In this document: positions 7,162 to 16,521 of the stretch, in pieces
Layout: every line of letters starts with the position of its first letter
Position numbering within the stretch: position 1 is the first letter of the stretch
DNA from: an uncultured Clostridia bacterium
Lineage (GTDB): Bacteria; Bacillota; Clostridia; TANB77; CAG-508
NCBI GenBank assembly: GCA_946401865.1
Contig: CAMIVO010000013.1
Coordinates: forward strand, 1 to 38,632
DNA: 38,632 bases
Reading direction: 5' to 3'
Position numbers and translations under genes: made by a program
Notes under the pieces: generated by a model
What the model saw: the letters and a program-made list of their open reading frames with translations, nothing else
What the model was told of the DNA's origin: nothing
Databases searched by the model: none

Positions 7162-9156
7162 ATGTTTAAAAAATATTTATTGAAAGTAATACTGATAGCA
7201 TTAATTCTTGAACTAACAATATTTAATATAAATTCTTATAGATTATTGTTTTCTAAATATGAAAAAAAAGAATATTTAATTAACGATTGTGAATTAAAAA
7301 ATGTTGAATATAAAGAAGAAACAAATTCATATGAACTTCTTGAAGATACAGCATATATATTGATAAATAAAACAGATTGTAGAATAGGGACAGTTTTTTT
7401 TGATGCAACCATATTACCAGATTTAAATGTGGATTTACCAATAAAATATGAAATAATATACACTGACGAAACAAGTAAAAATTTTAGAGAATTACCACCA
7501 AAATATTTACTGAATTCAATAAATGCTAGCAAATATACAACTTGTTATTTATCAGGGAAAAGTGAAAAAATTGGAATAAAAATAACTGCAACCAAGGGAA
7601 TGAATATCAAAATAAATTCAATTAGAATAAACAGTATTATTCCATTTAAATTTAATATTTTAAGAGTTTTATTAATTGTTGTAATATTTGCATTAATATA
7701 TAGCTTGAAACATTCAAAAGTTTTTAATCAAACATTTGAAGAAAATAAATCAACAGCATTAAAAATTATGATAACAACAATATTGTTTTTCATAATATTG
7801 AACACAATTATAGCAAAAAACACAATTTTAGAATATCCAGATTTTTATTGTAATGATTTTACTAAATCAATAATTAGTGGGAGTTTTCATTTAAAACAAG
7901 AGCCAAACAAACAATTACTTGAATTAGAAAATCCATATGACACAACACAAAGAGTTAGAAGTAGAGACGGTTGGGATATAGCTTTATTTAATGGTAAATT
8001 CTACGTTTATTTTGGTATTTTGCCAGAATTAATATTATTTGTACCATATATGTTAATTGAACATACCTTTTTACCATCTGGAGTGGGTGTATTAATTTTT
8101 TCAATTTTAACAATTATTGCACTAGGAATGCTTTTATTAGAAATATTAAAAAAATGGTTTATAAAAGTGCCTTTTAAATTATGGTTTTATAGCGAGGTAA
8201 TTCTTTTATCAGGGAGCATAGTATTTAACTTAATAGGTAGACCTGAGCTATATGAGGTTGTAACAGCTGCATCATTATGTTTTTCAATATATGGTATATT
8301 ATTTGCATTCAAATTTTTTGTTAATAATAGTCAAAAATACATTGATTTAATTGTTGCATGTGTTTTTTTAGCTTTATCAGTTGCATGTAGACCAACATCA
8401 TTATTAATTTCTTTAATTATAGTACCACCTATAATTAAACAATGTGTTAAAAATATAAAAGAAAAAAAGCATATAATAAATCTTATAATATGTGTAGCCA
8501 TTCCATATTTAACAGTAGGAATATTACTAATGATTTATAATTATATAAGATTCAAAAATATATTTGAATTTGGTGCTAAATATCAGCTTACAGTAAATGA
8601 TATGACTAATTTAAAATACAGACTAATGACTATACCAGTAGGGTTATATACAGCTTTTTTTAAAATACCACATTTTACATCAGAATTCCCATTTATAAAA
8701 AGAGATGGTACAACAATTCCATTTTTTGGATTTTTTTACACTGAAGATAATATAGGTGGATTGTTTGCATTAGTGCCAACTACTATAGCTATTTTTACAG
8801 CCAAAAAAACAAAGTTCAAAAATAAAGAAATAAAATATATGGTATATAGTTTTATTATAGTAGGTATTTTAATATCTGTTATTAGTATTATAAAAGCAGG
8901 TGTACTGCAAAGATATTTAGCTGACTATGCCTGGCTATTAATAATAGCAGGCTTAGTAATATTGCTTACAAAATACGAGAATTATAAGCATGTGGAAACA
9001 CAAAAAATAATGATTACTATAATTGGAATATGTGTTATTTTTACTTTTTTGGTAAATATTTTTTCTGGAGGAATTGTTGGAGAAAAAGAATATATGAGAA
9101 TATATAGTCCAAAAACTTACTATACTATTAGGTATACAATGTGTTTCTGGGAATAA
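7162..9156 (+). CDS. Polytopic membrane protein, GT-C glycosyltransferase-like
   Basis: A 664-residue protein: one N-terminal helix (about 5-25), an extracytoplasmic beta-rich domain (about 30-160), then 10 or more helices. The segment ENPYDTTQ, DGWDIALFNGKFYVYFG and ILPELILFVPYM resembles the loop-and-helix signature of GT-C (PMT/ArnT-like) glycosyltransferases that use lipid-linked sugars. Acidic residues in the loop after the second helix (EYPDFYCNDFTKS) fit that fold. It sits between a small membrane protein and an FAD oxidoreductase, in a surface-glycan setting. No specific substrate can be assigned; the family call is inference from overall form. Confidence 0.6.
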   Translation: MFKKYLLKVILIALILELTIFNINSYRLLFSKYEKKEYLINDCELKNVEYKEETNSYELLEDTAYILINKTDCRIGTVFFDATILPDLNVDLPIKYEIIYTDETSKNFRELPPKYLLNSINASKYTTCYLSGKSEKIGIKITATKGMNIKINSIRINSIIPFKFNILRVLLIVVIFALIYSLKHSKVFNQTFEENKSTALKIMITTILFFIILNTIIAKNTILEYPDFYCNDFTKSIISGSFHLKQEPNKQLLELENPYDTTQRVRSRDGWDIALFNGKFYVYFGILPELILFVPYMLIEHTFLPSGVGVLIFSILTIIALGMLLLEILKKWFIKVPFKLWFYSEVILLSGSIVFNLIGRPELYEVVTAASLCFSIYGILFAFKFFVNNSQKYIDLIVACVFLALSVACRPTSLLISLIIVPPIIKQCVKNIKEKKHIINLIICVAIPYLTVGILLMIYNYIRFKNIFEFGAKYQLTVNDMTNLKYRLMTIPVGLYTAFFKIPHFTSEFPFIKRDGTTIPFFGFFYTEDNIGGLFALVPTTIAIFTAKKTKFKNKEIKYMVYSFIIVGILISVISIIKAGVLQRYLADYAWLLIIAGLVILLTKYENYKHVETQKIMITIIGICVIFTFLVNIFSGGIVGEKEYMRIYSPKTYYTIRYTMCFWE

Positions 9157-9230
9157 TTTTTAATAAAAAATATTTAATAAAGGCAATTAATTAAATGATA
9201 GTATTTAGATAGAAGATTAGGTGAAATATT

Positions 9231-10745
9231 ATGAAAAAGGTTATAATAATAGGAGCAGGACCAGCAGGACTTACAGCTGCAGATAAATTATTAGAGTATA
9301 ATGAAGAATATGAAGTAACAATTTTAGAAGAAAGTCAAGATATAGGCGGAATTTCTAAAACTGTAGAATATAATGGGAATAGGATGGATATAGGTGGACA
9401 CAGGTTTTTTTCAAAAAACCAAGAAGTAATGGATTATTGGGAAGAACTAATGCCACTTCAAGATGAAAAATTGATTAATCCAGATACGCAGGATAATGTA
9501 ATGCTTATTCGTAAAAGGGTTTCAAGAATTTACTTTTTAAAAAAATTTTTCGATTATCCTATAAGCTTTAAACTTCAAACATTAAAAAATATAGGATTTA
9601 TAAAAACAATAAAAGTTGGATGTAGTTACTTAAAGGCTGTAGTGTTTAAGAGAAAAGAAACGACTCTTGAAGATTTTTATATAAACAGATTTGGAAAAGA
9701 ATTGTATAACATGTTTTTTAAAAACTACACAGAAAGACTTTGGGGAAGAAAAACAAAAGATATTTCTAGTGATTGGGGAGCCCAAAGAGTTAAAGGAGTA
9801 TCGATTACAGCAATAATAAAAGATATGATAAATAAAGTATTTAAAATAAAAAATAATAAAAATACTGAAACTTCTTTAATAGAGGAATTTTGGTATCCAA
9901 AATATGGACCTGGACAACTTTGGAACACATTAGCAAAAAGAATAGAAACAAAAGGTGGTAAGATATTAAAAGGATATAAGGTTGTAAATATTAATATAAA
10001 AAATAATAAGATAAAATCAGTTGAATGTACAACTTCAATTGGAAATTTTACTATTGAAGGAGATATATTTATATCTTCTATGCCAGTAAAGGATTTAGTT
10101 ACAGGTTTTAAAGGAGAACGAATACCTGAAAAAATACTTAATATCGCAAAAGGATTGCCATATAGAGATTTTATTACAGTAGGACTTTTAGTAAATAAAT
10201 TAAATTTAAAAAATGAAACAAATATAAAAACATTAGAAAATAGAGTTCCAGATTGTTGGATATATATACATGAGCCTAATGCAAAACTTTTAAGACTTCA
10301 AATATTTAACAATTGGTCTCCATATATGGTAAAAGATAATAAAAATACTGTATGGATAGGACTAGAATATACTTGTCAAGAAAATGATAAATACTGGAAT
10401 ATGGAAGACCAAGAATTTATAAACTTTGCAGCTAATGAATTGATTGAAATGGGAATAATTGAAAAGAGTAGTATATTAGATTCTCATAGAGAAAAAATAA
10501 AAAAAGCATATCCTGCATATTTTGATACATATAAAGATATGGATAAATTAGTAAAATACTTAGACAAATATGAAAATTTATATTGTATTGGAAGAAATGG
10601 ACAGCATAGATATAATAATATGGACCACTCTATGGTGACTGCATTTGAAGCTGTAAAAAATATTATTAATGGAACAAAAGACAAGACAAATATATGGAGT
10701 GTTAATACTGAAAAAGAGTATCATGAGGTTAATGTTAGAAAATGA
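9231..10745 (+). CDS. FAD-dependent oxidoreductase (amine oxidase / UDP-galactopyranose mutase-like)
   Basis: A 504-residue soluble protein with an N-terminal Rossmann FAD motif [13 protein letters not shown], ending in the acidic ILEES at the second strand, then [22 protein letters not shown], the GG..H signature of the protoporphyrinogen oxidase/UGM-like group (COG1232). The C-terminal [17 protein letters not shown] segment is the second FAD-contacting part of the fold. Members are often found with glycosyltransferases and polysaccharide genes, as here after a GT-C-like protein. It may act on a nucleotide sugar or lipid-linked sugar; the exact reaction is unknown. TTAGGTGA precedes the ATG. 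polA follows after 9 bases. Confidence 0.8.
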   Translation: MKKVIIIGAGPAGLTAADKLLEYNEEYEVTILEESQDIGGISKTVEYNGNRMDIGGHRFFSKNQEVMDYWEELMPLQDEKLINPDTQDNVMLIRKRVSRIYFLKKFFDYPISFKLQTLKNIGFIKTIKVGCSYLKAVVFKRKETTLEDFYINRFGKELYNMFFKNYTERLWGRKTKDISSDWGAQRVKGVSITAIIKDMINKVFKIKNNKNTETSLIEEFWYPKYGPGQLWNTLAKRIETKGGKILKGYKVVNINIKNNKIKSVECTTSIGNFTIEGDIFISSMPVKDLVTGFKGERIPEKILNIAKGLPYRDFITVGLLVNKLNLKNETNIKTLENRVPDCWIYIHEPNAKLLRLQIFNNWSPYMVKDNKNTVWIGLEYTCQENDKYWNMEDQEFINFAANELIEMGIIEKSSILDSHREKIKKAYPAYFDTYKDMDKLVKYLDKYENLYCIGRNGQHRYNNMDHSMVTAFEAVKNIINGTKDKTNIWSVNTEKEYHEVNVRK

Positions 10746-10754
10746 GGTTTTTTT

Positions 10755-13475
10755 ATGAGTAAAAGATTATTATTGATAGACGGAAATAGTATAATGAACA
10801 GGGCATTTTATGGAATTATGGGAAATAAAATGTTATCAAATAATGGAAAATATACAAATGCTGTATATGGCTTTTTAGCAATTTTATTTAAGAATTTAGA
10901 AGATTTAAATCCCGATTATATTGCTGTATCTTTTGATTTAAAAGCAAAAACAGCAAGACATAAATTATATGAAGGATATAAGGCAAATCGTCATGGAATG
11001 CCTGAAGAACTTGCTCAGCAAATGCCTATGATAAAAGAAGTTTTAAGAGCAATGAATATAGACATTGTTGAAAAAGAAGGATATGAGGGAGATGATATTT
11101 TAGGAACTTTAAGTAAATTTGGAGAAAAGCAGGGTCTTGATGTTACTATATTATCTGGAGATAGAGACACATTTCAACTTGCAACAGATAAAGTTACAAT
11201 AAGAATTCCAAGAACTAAACAAGGAAAAACAGAAGTTGATGAATATGACAGAAAAAAAGTAATTGAAGAATATGGTTTAGAGCCAAATGCTTTAATAGAA
11301 GTAAAAGGTTTGCAAGGAGATACTTCAGACAATATTCCAGGTGTTCCTGGAATAGGACCTAAAACTGCAATTGGGTTAATTCAAAAATATGGAACAATTG
11401 ATAATCTTTATAAAGCTATAGAAGAAGGAAAAGATGATTTAAAAGGGAAAAATAAAGAATCAATTATTGAAAACAAAGATATGGCAATACTTTCAAGAAC
11501 TTTAGGAGAAATAAATTGTAATGTCCCATTAGAAGATACATTAGAAAATTTAAAAACAGAAGAATGGGATAAGGCGAAAGTATTAGAATTATTTACTGAA
11601 TGGAATTTTAAAAGATATATTGAAAGATTTAATTTAGAAAATGAAAATGTTGTAAGTAATACTAAAACAGATTTATCTAACTTGTTTATAATAAAGCAAG
11701 ATGCTACAATAAGTGAGGTAGAAGAATTTTTAAATAAGCAAAATAAAATGGTATTTTACTTAGGTTTAGAAGATGATTTAAACCCAGAGTTAATTATAAA
11801 AAGTAAAATTACATCAATTTCAATTTTTAATAGTGAAAAAAATGAAGCATATTTTATAAAATCAACAGAAGCAGGATTTTTTGAATTTATAAAAAGAATT
11901 TTTGAAAATGAAAAAATAGAAAAATTTGGTTATGAATTGTCAAATACTTATATATTATTAAAACAAAAAAACATTACAATACAGAATATGAAGTATGATA
12001 TTGCTGTTGCAGCATATATTATAGATCCAAGTGTTGGGAAATATCCTATTGATGGACTAATAGAGCAATATTTAAACATTAACACAAGTAATTATTTATC
12101 AAAAAATGGAGTAACTAGTGAAAAAACAAAACAAATAACATTATTTGAAAATACAGAAAATAATATAGATGAAGCATTATATAGAAACACTTTTTATGCT
12201 TATGCAATTGATAAAATCTCAAATATTTTAACAGAAAAATTAAAAGAGCAAGAAGAAATAGAAGTATTTGAAACAATAGATATCCCAACAATTGAAGTTC
12301 TTGCTAGCATGCAGTTTAATGGAATGAAAATAAATGAAAATGATTTAATTGAATTCGGAAAAACTCTAAAAGATGGATTAACAGTATTAACATCAGAAAT
12401 CTATAATATAGCTGGCGAAGAATTTAATATAAATTCACCAAAACAATTAGGTGAAATTTTATTCGAAAAAATGAAATTACCTGTAATAAAAAAGACCAAA
12501 AGCGGATATTCTACTGCAGAAGATGTTTTAGAAAAATTAAAGTTTGAATCACCTATAATAGAAAAAATATTAGATTATAGACAACTTTCTAAACTAAATT
12601 CAACTTATGTAGAAGGAATGAGACCTTATATAAATCCAAAAACTGGAAGAATACACTCATTTTTTCATCAAACAATTACTGCTACAGGAAGAATAAGTTC
12701 AACAGAACCAAATCTTCAAAATATACCAACAAGAATTGAGTTAGGGAAAAGGTTAAGAAAAGTATTTACACCAGAAAATGGATGTGTATATATAGATGCA
12801 GATTATTCTCAAATAGAATTAAGAGTTTTAGCTCATATGTCAGAAGATTCGCATATGATAGAAGCTTTTAAAAATGGAGAAGACATTCATAAACAAGCAG
12901 CTTCAAAAGTTCTTCACAAGCCTATAGAAGAAGTTACAAAAGAAGAAAGAAGTAATGCAAAAGCAGTTAATTTTGGAATAGTTTATGGAATAAGTGATTT
13001 TGGACTTGGAGAACAACTAGGAATAGGAAGAAAAGAGGCAAAAGCATATATTGAGCAATACTTAGAAGAATATTCTGGAATAAAAAAATATATGGGAGAT
13101 GTGGTAGAAAAGGCACAACAAAAAGGATATGCAGAAACACAATTTGGTAGAAAAAGATATATTCAAGAGTTAAAATCAAATAATTATATGGTTAGAGAAT
13201 TTGGAAAAAGAGCAGCAATGAATACACCAATTCAAGGAACAGCTGCAGACATAATGAAAATTGCAATGATAAAAGTTTATAACGAAATAAAAAAGAGAAA
13301 TTTAAAGTCAAAAATAGTGTTACAGGTTCATGATGAAATGATGATAGAAGCACCAATAGAAGAAAAAGAACAAATAAAAGAGATTTTAAAACAATCGATG
13401 GAAACAGCAGTAACATTGAAAGTTCCGCTAATAGCTGATATATCTGAAGCAAGCAATTGGTATGATTGCAAATAA
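10755..13475 (+). CDS. polA: DNA polymerase I
   Basis: A 906-residue protein of full length. N-terminal 5'-3' exonuclease (about 1-300) with LLIDGNSIMNRAFYG, EGYEGDDILGTL, SGDRDTFQL and the GLQGDTSDNIPGVPGIGPK helix-hairpin-helix. The middle 3'-5' exonuclease-like domain (about 300-480) lacks the usual DxE and YxxxD acidic set, as in other Bacillota PolA, so it is probably inactive in proofreading. C-terminal polymerase: motif A DADYSQIELRVLAHMS, motif B RSNAKAVNFGIVYGIS, motif C VLQVHDEMMIE. It removes primers and fills repair gaps. It follows the oxidoreductase gene by 9 bases, and a REP-like repeat begins just after the stop. Confidence 0.98.
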   Translation: MSKRLLLIDGNSIMNRAFYGIMGNKMLSNNGKYTNAVYGFLAILFKNLEDLNPDYIAVSFDLKAKTARHKLYEGYKANRHGMPEELAQQMPMIKEVLRAMNIDIVEKEGYEGDDILGTLSKFGEKQGLDVTILSGDRDTFQLATDKVTIRIPRTKQGKTEVDEYDRKKVIEEYGLEPNALIEVKGLQGDTSDNIPGVPGIGPKTAIGLIQKYGTIDNLYKAIEEGKDDLKGKNKESIIENKDMAILSRTLGEINCNVPLEDTLENLKTEEWDKAKVLELFTEWNFKRYIERFNLENENVVSNTKTDLSNLFIIKQDATISEVEEFLNKQNKMVFYLGLEDDLNPELIIKSKITSISIFNSEKNEAYFIKSTEAGFFEFIKRIFENEKIEKFGYELSNTYILLKQKNITIQNMKYDIAVAAYIIDPSVGKYPIDGLIEQYLNINTSNYLSKNGVTSEKTKQITLFENTENNIDEALYRNTFYAYAIDKISNILTEKLKEQEEIEVFETIDIPTIEVLASMQFNGMKINENDLIEFGKTLKDGLTVLTSEIYNIAGEEFNINSPKQLGEILFEKMKLPVIKKTKSGYSTAEDVLEKLKFESPIIEKILDYRQLSKLNSTYVEGMRPYINPKTGRIHSFFHQTITATGRISSTEPNLQNIPTRIELGKRLRKVFTPENGCVYIDADYSQIELRVLAHMSEDSHMIEAFKNGEDIHKQAASKVLHKPIEEVTKEERSNAKAVNFGIVYGISDFGLGEQLGIGRKEAKAYIEQYLEEYSGIKKYMGDVVEKAQQKGYAETQFGRKRYIQELKSNNYMVREFGKRAAMNTPIQGTAADIMKIAMIKVYNEIKKRNLKSKIVLQVHDEMMIEAPIEEKEQIKEILKQSMETAVTLKVPLIADISEASNWYDCK

Positions 13476-13486
13476 CTTGTCAATGG

Positions 13487-13516
13487 GTGTCAATGGGGAC
13501 GGACCTTTTTGACAAC
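13487..13516 (+). repeat. REP-like 30-bp repeat after polA
   Basis: Contains GGGGACGGACCTTTTTGACA and begins with GTGTCAAT; the ends TGTCA/TGACA are inverted. A short duplicate of the first part (TTGTCAATGGG) precedes it at 13478. Same family as the copies at 25342-25372, 25443-25473 and 27653-27682. The usual place is right behind a stop codon. Confidence 0.85.
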
Positions 13517-13581
13517 CATTGATAATTCGTCAGTGACTGATTTCTTTAACAAGTATTTACATAGAGAGGAAATGTGAAATT

Positions 13582-14133
13582 TTGAAAAAACTATTAAGTA
13601 TTATATTAATAATTATAATTATAATATTTTGCATAAATTACAATAATATAAAAAATGCTGTATTAAAAAACATATATAAAATCGATTATTCTGAATATGT
13701 AGAAAAATATTCTAAAGAGTATAATGTTGACAAATATTTAATATATGCAACTATTAAAGCAGAAAGTAATTTTAACCAGTATGCTAAATCTTCGCAAGGA
13801 GCTCTAGGATTAATGCAATTATTATATTCAACAGCAGAAGAAGTTGCTCCAAAAGCAGGGATTAATGTTACAGAAGATAGTATATATGATGCTGAAATAA
13901 ACATAAATTTAGGCACAAAACTTCTATCGATTTTACTAAAGAAATATGAAAATACAGGACTTGCATTAGCAGCTTATAATGCAGGAAGCGGAAATGTCGA
14001 TAATTGGTTAAGCAAAGGAACTTTAAAAAATGATGGTTCAGATTTAGAAAACATTCCTTTTAAAGAAACAAATAATTATGTTAGAAAAATACTTAGGGAC
14101 TATGAAATATATTTGGAAATATATAATAATTAA
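13582..14133 (+). CDS. Membrane-anchored lytic transglycosylase (SLT domain)
   Basis: A 183-residue protein with an N-terminal signal anchor (about 4-19, a run of Ile) and a single SLT/goose-lysozyme-like domain. Catalytic Glu is in IKAESNFNQYAKSSQGALGL, followed by GLMQL, the NINLGTKLL helix and LAAYNAGSGNVDNWL, the standard order of family 1 lytic transglycosylases. It should cleave peptidoglycan strands at the outer membrane face, giving 1,6-anhydromuramyl ends. The TTG start is used because AGAGGAAA lies upstream and the nearby GTG frame stops at once. Confidence 0.92.
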   Translation: MKKLLSIILIIIIIIFCINYNNIKNAVLKNIYKIDYSEYVEKYSKEYNVDKYLIYATIKAESNFNQYAKSSQGALGLMQLLYSTAEEVAPKAGINVTEDSIYDAEININLGTKLLSILLKKYENTGLALAAYNAGSGNVDNWLSKGTLKNDGSDLENIPFKETNNYVRKILRDYEIYLEIYNN

Positions 14134-14211
14134 TGTTTCATTAAAAATATGATTTGAGATGTGTTAAAAATAAATTAAATTTTTATTATAAGAGATTGGA
14201 AAGTGATAAAA

Positions 14212-14733
14212 GTGGAAGCACCAGAGGTTACAGAAATAAAAAAAAATAACAATAATAAAGAATATGTATTAAATGCAGTAAGTGGTCAAGGAAAGCTTTT
14301 GGAATGGGTTTCAGATAATTTGAAAGATGATGAAGAAGTAGTAAAAAAGGCTTTAGAAAATGATGGGGAAGCAATGGAATTTGCAAGTGACAGATTAAAA
14401 GATAATAAAGAAATAATGCTTTTAGCTGTAAAAAATGCACCATGGACTGCTTGTTATGCATCTGAAAGACTAAAAGCTGATAAAGATGTAATTTTTGAAA
14501 GTGTAAAAAGTTATGGACAAACTTTGTATTTTGCCTCAGAGGAATTAAGAGATGATGAAGATGTGGTTAAGGCTGCAGTTTCAAATAAAGGGCTAATTAT
14601 TAAATATGCAAGTTACAGATTAAGAGATAATGAAGAAATTGCAAAAATTGCTGTTAGTCAAGATAAACGAGCAATACACTTTTTAAGCGAAAGATTAAAG
14701 AATGATGAAGAAATAAAAAAGCTGACAGAGTAG
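14212..14733 (+). CDS. DUF4116 repeat protein
   Basis: About 173 residues built from five to six copies of a unit of roughly 24-25 residues, of the form 'K..V..AV...G..L.yAS..Lr.D.E'. Visible copies include EWVSDNLKDDEEVV, EFASDRLKDNKEIM, CYASERLKADKDVI, YFASEELRDDEDVV and KYASYRLRDNEEIA. This is the DUF4116 helical-repeat pattern; function unknown, probably protein-protein interaction. GTG at 14212 is preferred over GTG at 14203 because GGAAAG lies eight bases before it. It ends before a bidirectional terminator. No signal peptide. Confidence 0.85.
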   Translation: MEAPEVTEIKKNNNNKEYVLNAVSGQGKLLEWVSDNLKDDEEVVKKALENDGEAMEFASDRLKDNKEIMLLAVKNAPWTACYASERLKADKDVIFESVKSYGQTLYFASEELRDDEDVVKAAVSNKGLIIKYASYRLRDNEEIAKIAVSQDKRAIHFLSERLKNDEEIKKLTE

Positions 14734-14791
14734 ATACTGTGCTATTAGTAATGAAGATTTTTGATAAAAAATGATTTGCCACGAAAAAAAT

Positions 14792-14824
14792 AAAAATCCA
14801 AGATTTATGAATCTTGGATTTTTT
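14792..14824. terminator. Bidirectional terminator between the DUF4116 gene and tRNA-Trp
   Basis: Hairpin with arms AAAATCCAAGAT / ATCTTGGATTTT and T/A runs on both sides; it ends both convergent units. Confidence 0.85.
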
Positions 14825-14828
14825 CACT

Positions 14829-14903
14829 TGGCAGGAGTAGAAGGATTCGAACCCTCACAAGCGGTTTTGGAGACCGATGTGCTACCATTGACACTATACT
14901 CCT
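14829..14903 (-). tRNA. trnW: tRNA-Trp (anticodon CCA)
   Basis: Minus-strand cloverleaf: acceptor AGGAGTA/TACTCCT, D arm with CAATGGTAGCAC, anticodon loop CTCCAAA (CCA anticodon), T arm GAGGGTTCGAATCCTTC, discriminator G, and an encoded 3' CCA. Confidence 0.95.
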
Positions 14904-14916
14904 ATGAACTCTGTAT

Positions 14917-14945
14917 ATAATAACACAAAAATCAAAATTTGGCAA
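14917..14945 (-). promoter_or_regulatory. Promoter of tRNA-Trp
   Basis: On the minus strand TTGCCA (14945-14940) and TATTAT (14922-14917) with 17-base spacing, ending 13 bases before the tRNA 5' end. Confidence 0.75.
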
Positions 14946-14963
14946 TAGGAAAAAAAGAAAAAT

Positions 14964-14984
14964 AAAAAAACGCTATTACTAGCG
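14964..14984 (-). terminator. Terminator of tRNA-Leu
   Basis: On the minus strand a CGCTA-GTAA-TAGCG hairpin followed by seven T, just after the tRNA-Leu CCA end. It separates the two tRNA units. Confidence 0.85.
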
Positions 14985-14991
14985 ATTTTTT

Positions 14992-15079
14992 TGGTGCAGA
15001 TGGCCGGAATCGAACCGGCACGGTTTATTCAACCGCAGGATTTTAAGTCCTGTGCGTCTACCAATTCCGCCACATCTGC
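14992..15079 (-). tRNA. trnL: tRNA-Leu (anticodon TAA)
   Basis: Minus-strand class II tRNA with acceptor GCAGATG/CATCTGC, D arm GAATTGGTAGACGCAC, anticodon loop CTTAAAA (TAA, reads UUA), a long variable arm, T arm CCGGTTCGATTCCGG, discriminator A and encoded CCA. 88 nt. UUA is the commonest leucine codon in this genome segment. Confidence 0.96.
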
Positions 15080-15114
15080 ATAATATTGGTAGATTTTGTC
15101 TAACGACAAATAGT

Positions 15115-15143
15115 ATTATAGTATGTGTTTTGTTTTTTGTCAA
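15115..15143 (-). promoter_or_regulatory. Consensus promoter of tRNA-Leu
   Basis: On the minus strand a perfect TTGACA (15143-15138), 17-base spacer and TATAAT (15120-15115), about 35 bases upstream of the tRNA. Confidence 0.88.
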
Positions 15144-15181
15144 GGGATATTTGAAAAAAAATTAAATTTTTGAATAATTAG

Positions 15182-15229
15182 TTGACAATAGAGTATAATT
15201 ATAATATAATGTTAGCCGAAACTAACATT
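15182..15229 (+). promoter_or_regulatory. Promoter and palindromic operator of the DtxR-family gene
   Basis: TTGACA at 15182-15187, 17 bases, TATAAT at 15205-15210: full consensus. An inverted repeat AATGTTAG-CCGAAA-CTAACATT at 15208-15229 overlaps the -10 end and the transcription start. The TTAG/CTAA half-sites are like DtxR/IdeR-type operators, so the regulator probably represses itself, and perhaps the SUF genes if they are cotranscribed. Confidence 0.85.
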
Positions 15230-15242
15230 CAAGGAGAAAAAT

Positions 15243-15683
15243 ATGATATCAAAATCACAAGAAGATTATTTAAAAGCAATGTATGTTTTAAAGATGAAAA
15301 ATGGAGAAATTAGAGTTACAGACATAGCACAATACTTAAACATATCTAAGCCAAGTGTAACAAAAGCAATAAATAATATGAAAGAAATGGGTCTTGTAAA
15401 TAATGAGACATATGGGAAAATCGAATTAACAGAGCAGGGAATAGATATAGCTAAAAAGGTATTAGAAGCTTACGATATAAGTTATGTTTTTTTAAAAGAT
15501 GTTTTAGGATTAGAAGAAGAAAAAGCTAAAAAAGAAGCAGAAAAACTTAAACTTACAATGGAAGATAATACTCTAAATTATTTAGCTAAATATGTACATA
15601 AAGTGCTTAACTTAAGTAGCTTAGACTGCGATTATAACATAGCAAATGAGAGATGTAGAACATGTGTCAGGAGAGAAAAGTAG
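15243..15683 (+). CDS. DtxR/MntR-family metal-dependent regulator
   Basis: A 146-residue protein of the DtxR family. N-terminal winged helix: SQEDYLKAMYVLK, then the helix-turn-helix VTDIAQYLNISKPSVTKAINNM and the wing GLVNNETYGKIELTEQG. Then a dimerisation/metal-binding domain (EDNTLNYLAKYVHKVLN). It lacks the SH3-like third domain of DtxR. The C-terminal cysteines (LDCDYNIANERCRTC) are unusual and could bind metal or sense redox state. AAGGAG precedes the ATG. The SUF genes begin 94 bases later with no terminator between, so Fe- or Mn-dependent control of Fe-S assembly is plausible. Confidence 0.85.
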   Translation: MISKSQEDYLKAMYVLKMKNGEIRVTDIAQYLNISKPSVTKAINNMKEMGLVNNETYGKIELTEQGIDIAKKVLEAYDISYVFLKDVLGLEEEKAKKEAEKLKLTMEDNTLNYLAKYVHKVLNLSSLDCDYNIANERCRTCVRREK

Positions 15684-15777
15684 ATGCTTTTAAATTGGAG
15701 ACAGGCTCATTTATGAAACAGGACATACTTTCATTCTGAAACACTTATAAAAAAATATAAAAAGAAGGGATTAAAAA

Positions 15778-16521
15778 ATGAAAAACGAATTATTACAAAT
15801 AAATAATTTACATGTAAATGCGGGAGAAAAGCAAATTTTAAAAGGTATAGATTTAAAAATAAATAAAGGAGAGGTTCATGTTATTATGGGACCAAATGGC
15901 TCTGGAAAAACAACTACAGCTAATGCAATATTTAATAATCCTGAGTATAAGAAAATAGAAGGAAATATCATATTTGAAAATGAAGATATTACAAATTTGT
16001 CACCAGATGAAATAGCAAGAAAAGGTATATTTATGTCTTTTCAACTTCCAGAAGAAATACCAGGAATATCTGTTACAAATTTTTTAAAAACAGCAAAAAA
16101 TAAAATCACAGGAGAACCTGTAAAAATTTTTAAATTCAAAGAAGAAGTTAAACAAAAAATGAATGAACTTCAAATAAAGCCAGAATATAGTGAAAGAGAT
16201 TTAAATGTTGGTTTTTCTGGAGGAGAAAAAAAGAAAAATGAAATTCTTCAAATGCTTGTTTTAAACCCTAAACTTGCAATACTTGATGAAACAGATTCGG
16301 GTTTAGATGTAGATGCAATAAATGTGGTATCTAAAGGAATAGAAATGTTCAAAAATAAAGATAATGCAGTACTAATTATTACACATAATGCAAAAATATT
16401 AAAAAGTTTAAAGGTTGATTTTGTACATGTTTTAGTGAATGGAAAAGTTGTAAAAACAGGTGGAGAAGAAATTATAAAAGATATAGAAGAAAATGGGTAT
16501 AAAAATTATAAGGGTGAGTAA
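15778..16521 (+). CDS. sufC: Fe-S cluster assembly ATPase SufC
   Basis: A 247-residue ABC-type ATPase without membrane domain. Walker A GPNGSGKTTTANAIF, Q-loop FMSFQLPEEIPG, signature LNVGFSGGEKKKNEILQM, Walker B LAILDETDSGLD and switch His in LIITHNAKIL. SufC binds SufB and SufD and drives Fe-S assembly on the SufBCD scaffold. The E-rich FSGGEKKK form of the signature is the SufC type, not a transporter. AGAAGGGA lies before the ATG. The stop codon is directly followed by the sufB start. Confidence 0.96.
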   Translation: MKNELLQINNLHVNAGEKQILKGIDLKINKGEVHVIMGPNGSGKTTTANAIFNNPEYKKIEGNIIFENEDITNLSPDEIARKGIFMSFQLPEEIPGISVTNFLKTAKNKITGEPVKIFKFKEEVKQKMNELQIKPEYSERDLNVGFSGGEKKKNEILQMLVLNPKLAILDETDSGLDVDAINVVSKGIEMFKNKDNAVLIITHNAKILKSLKVDFVHVLVNGKVVKTGGEEIIKDIEENGYKNYKGE

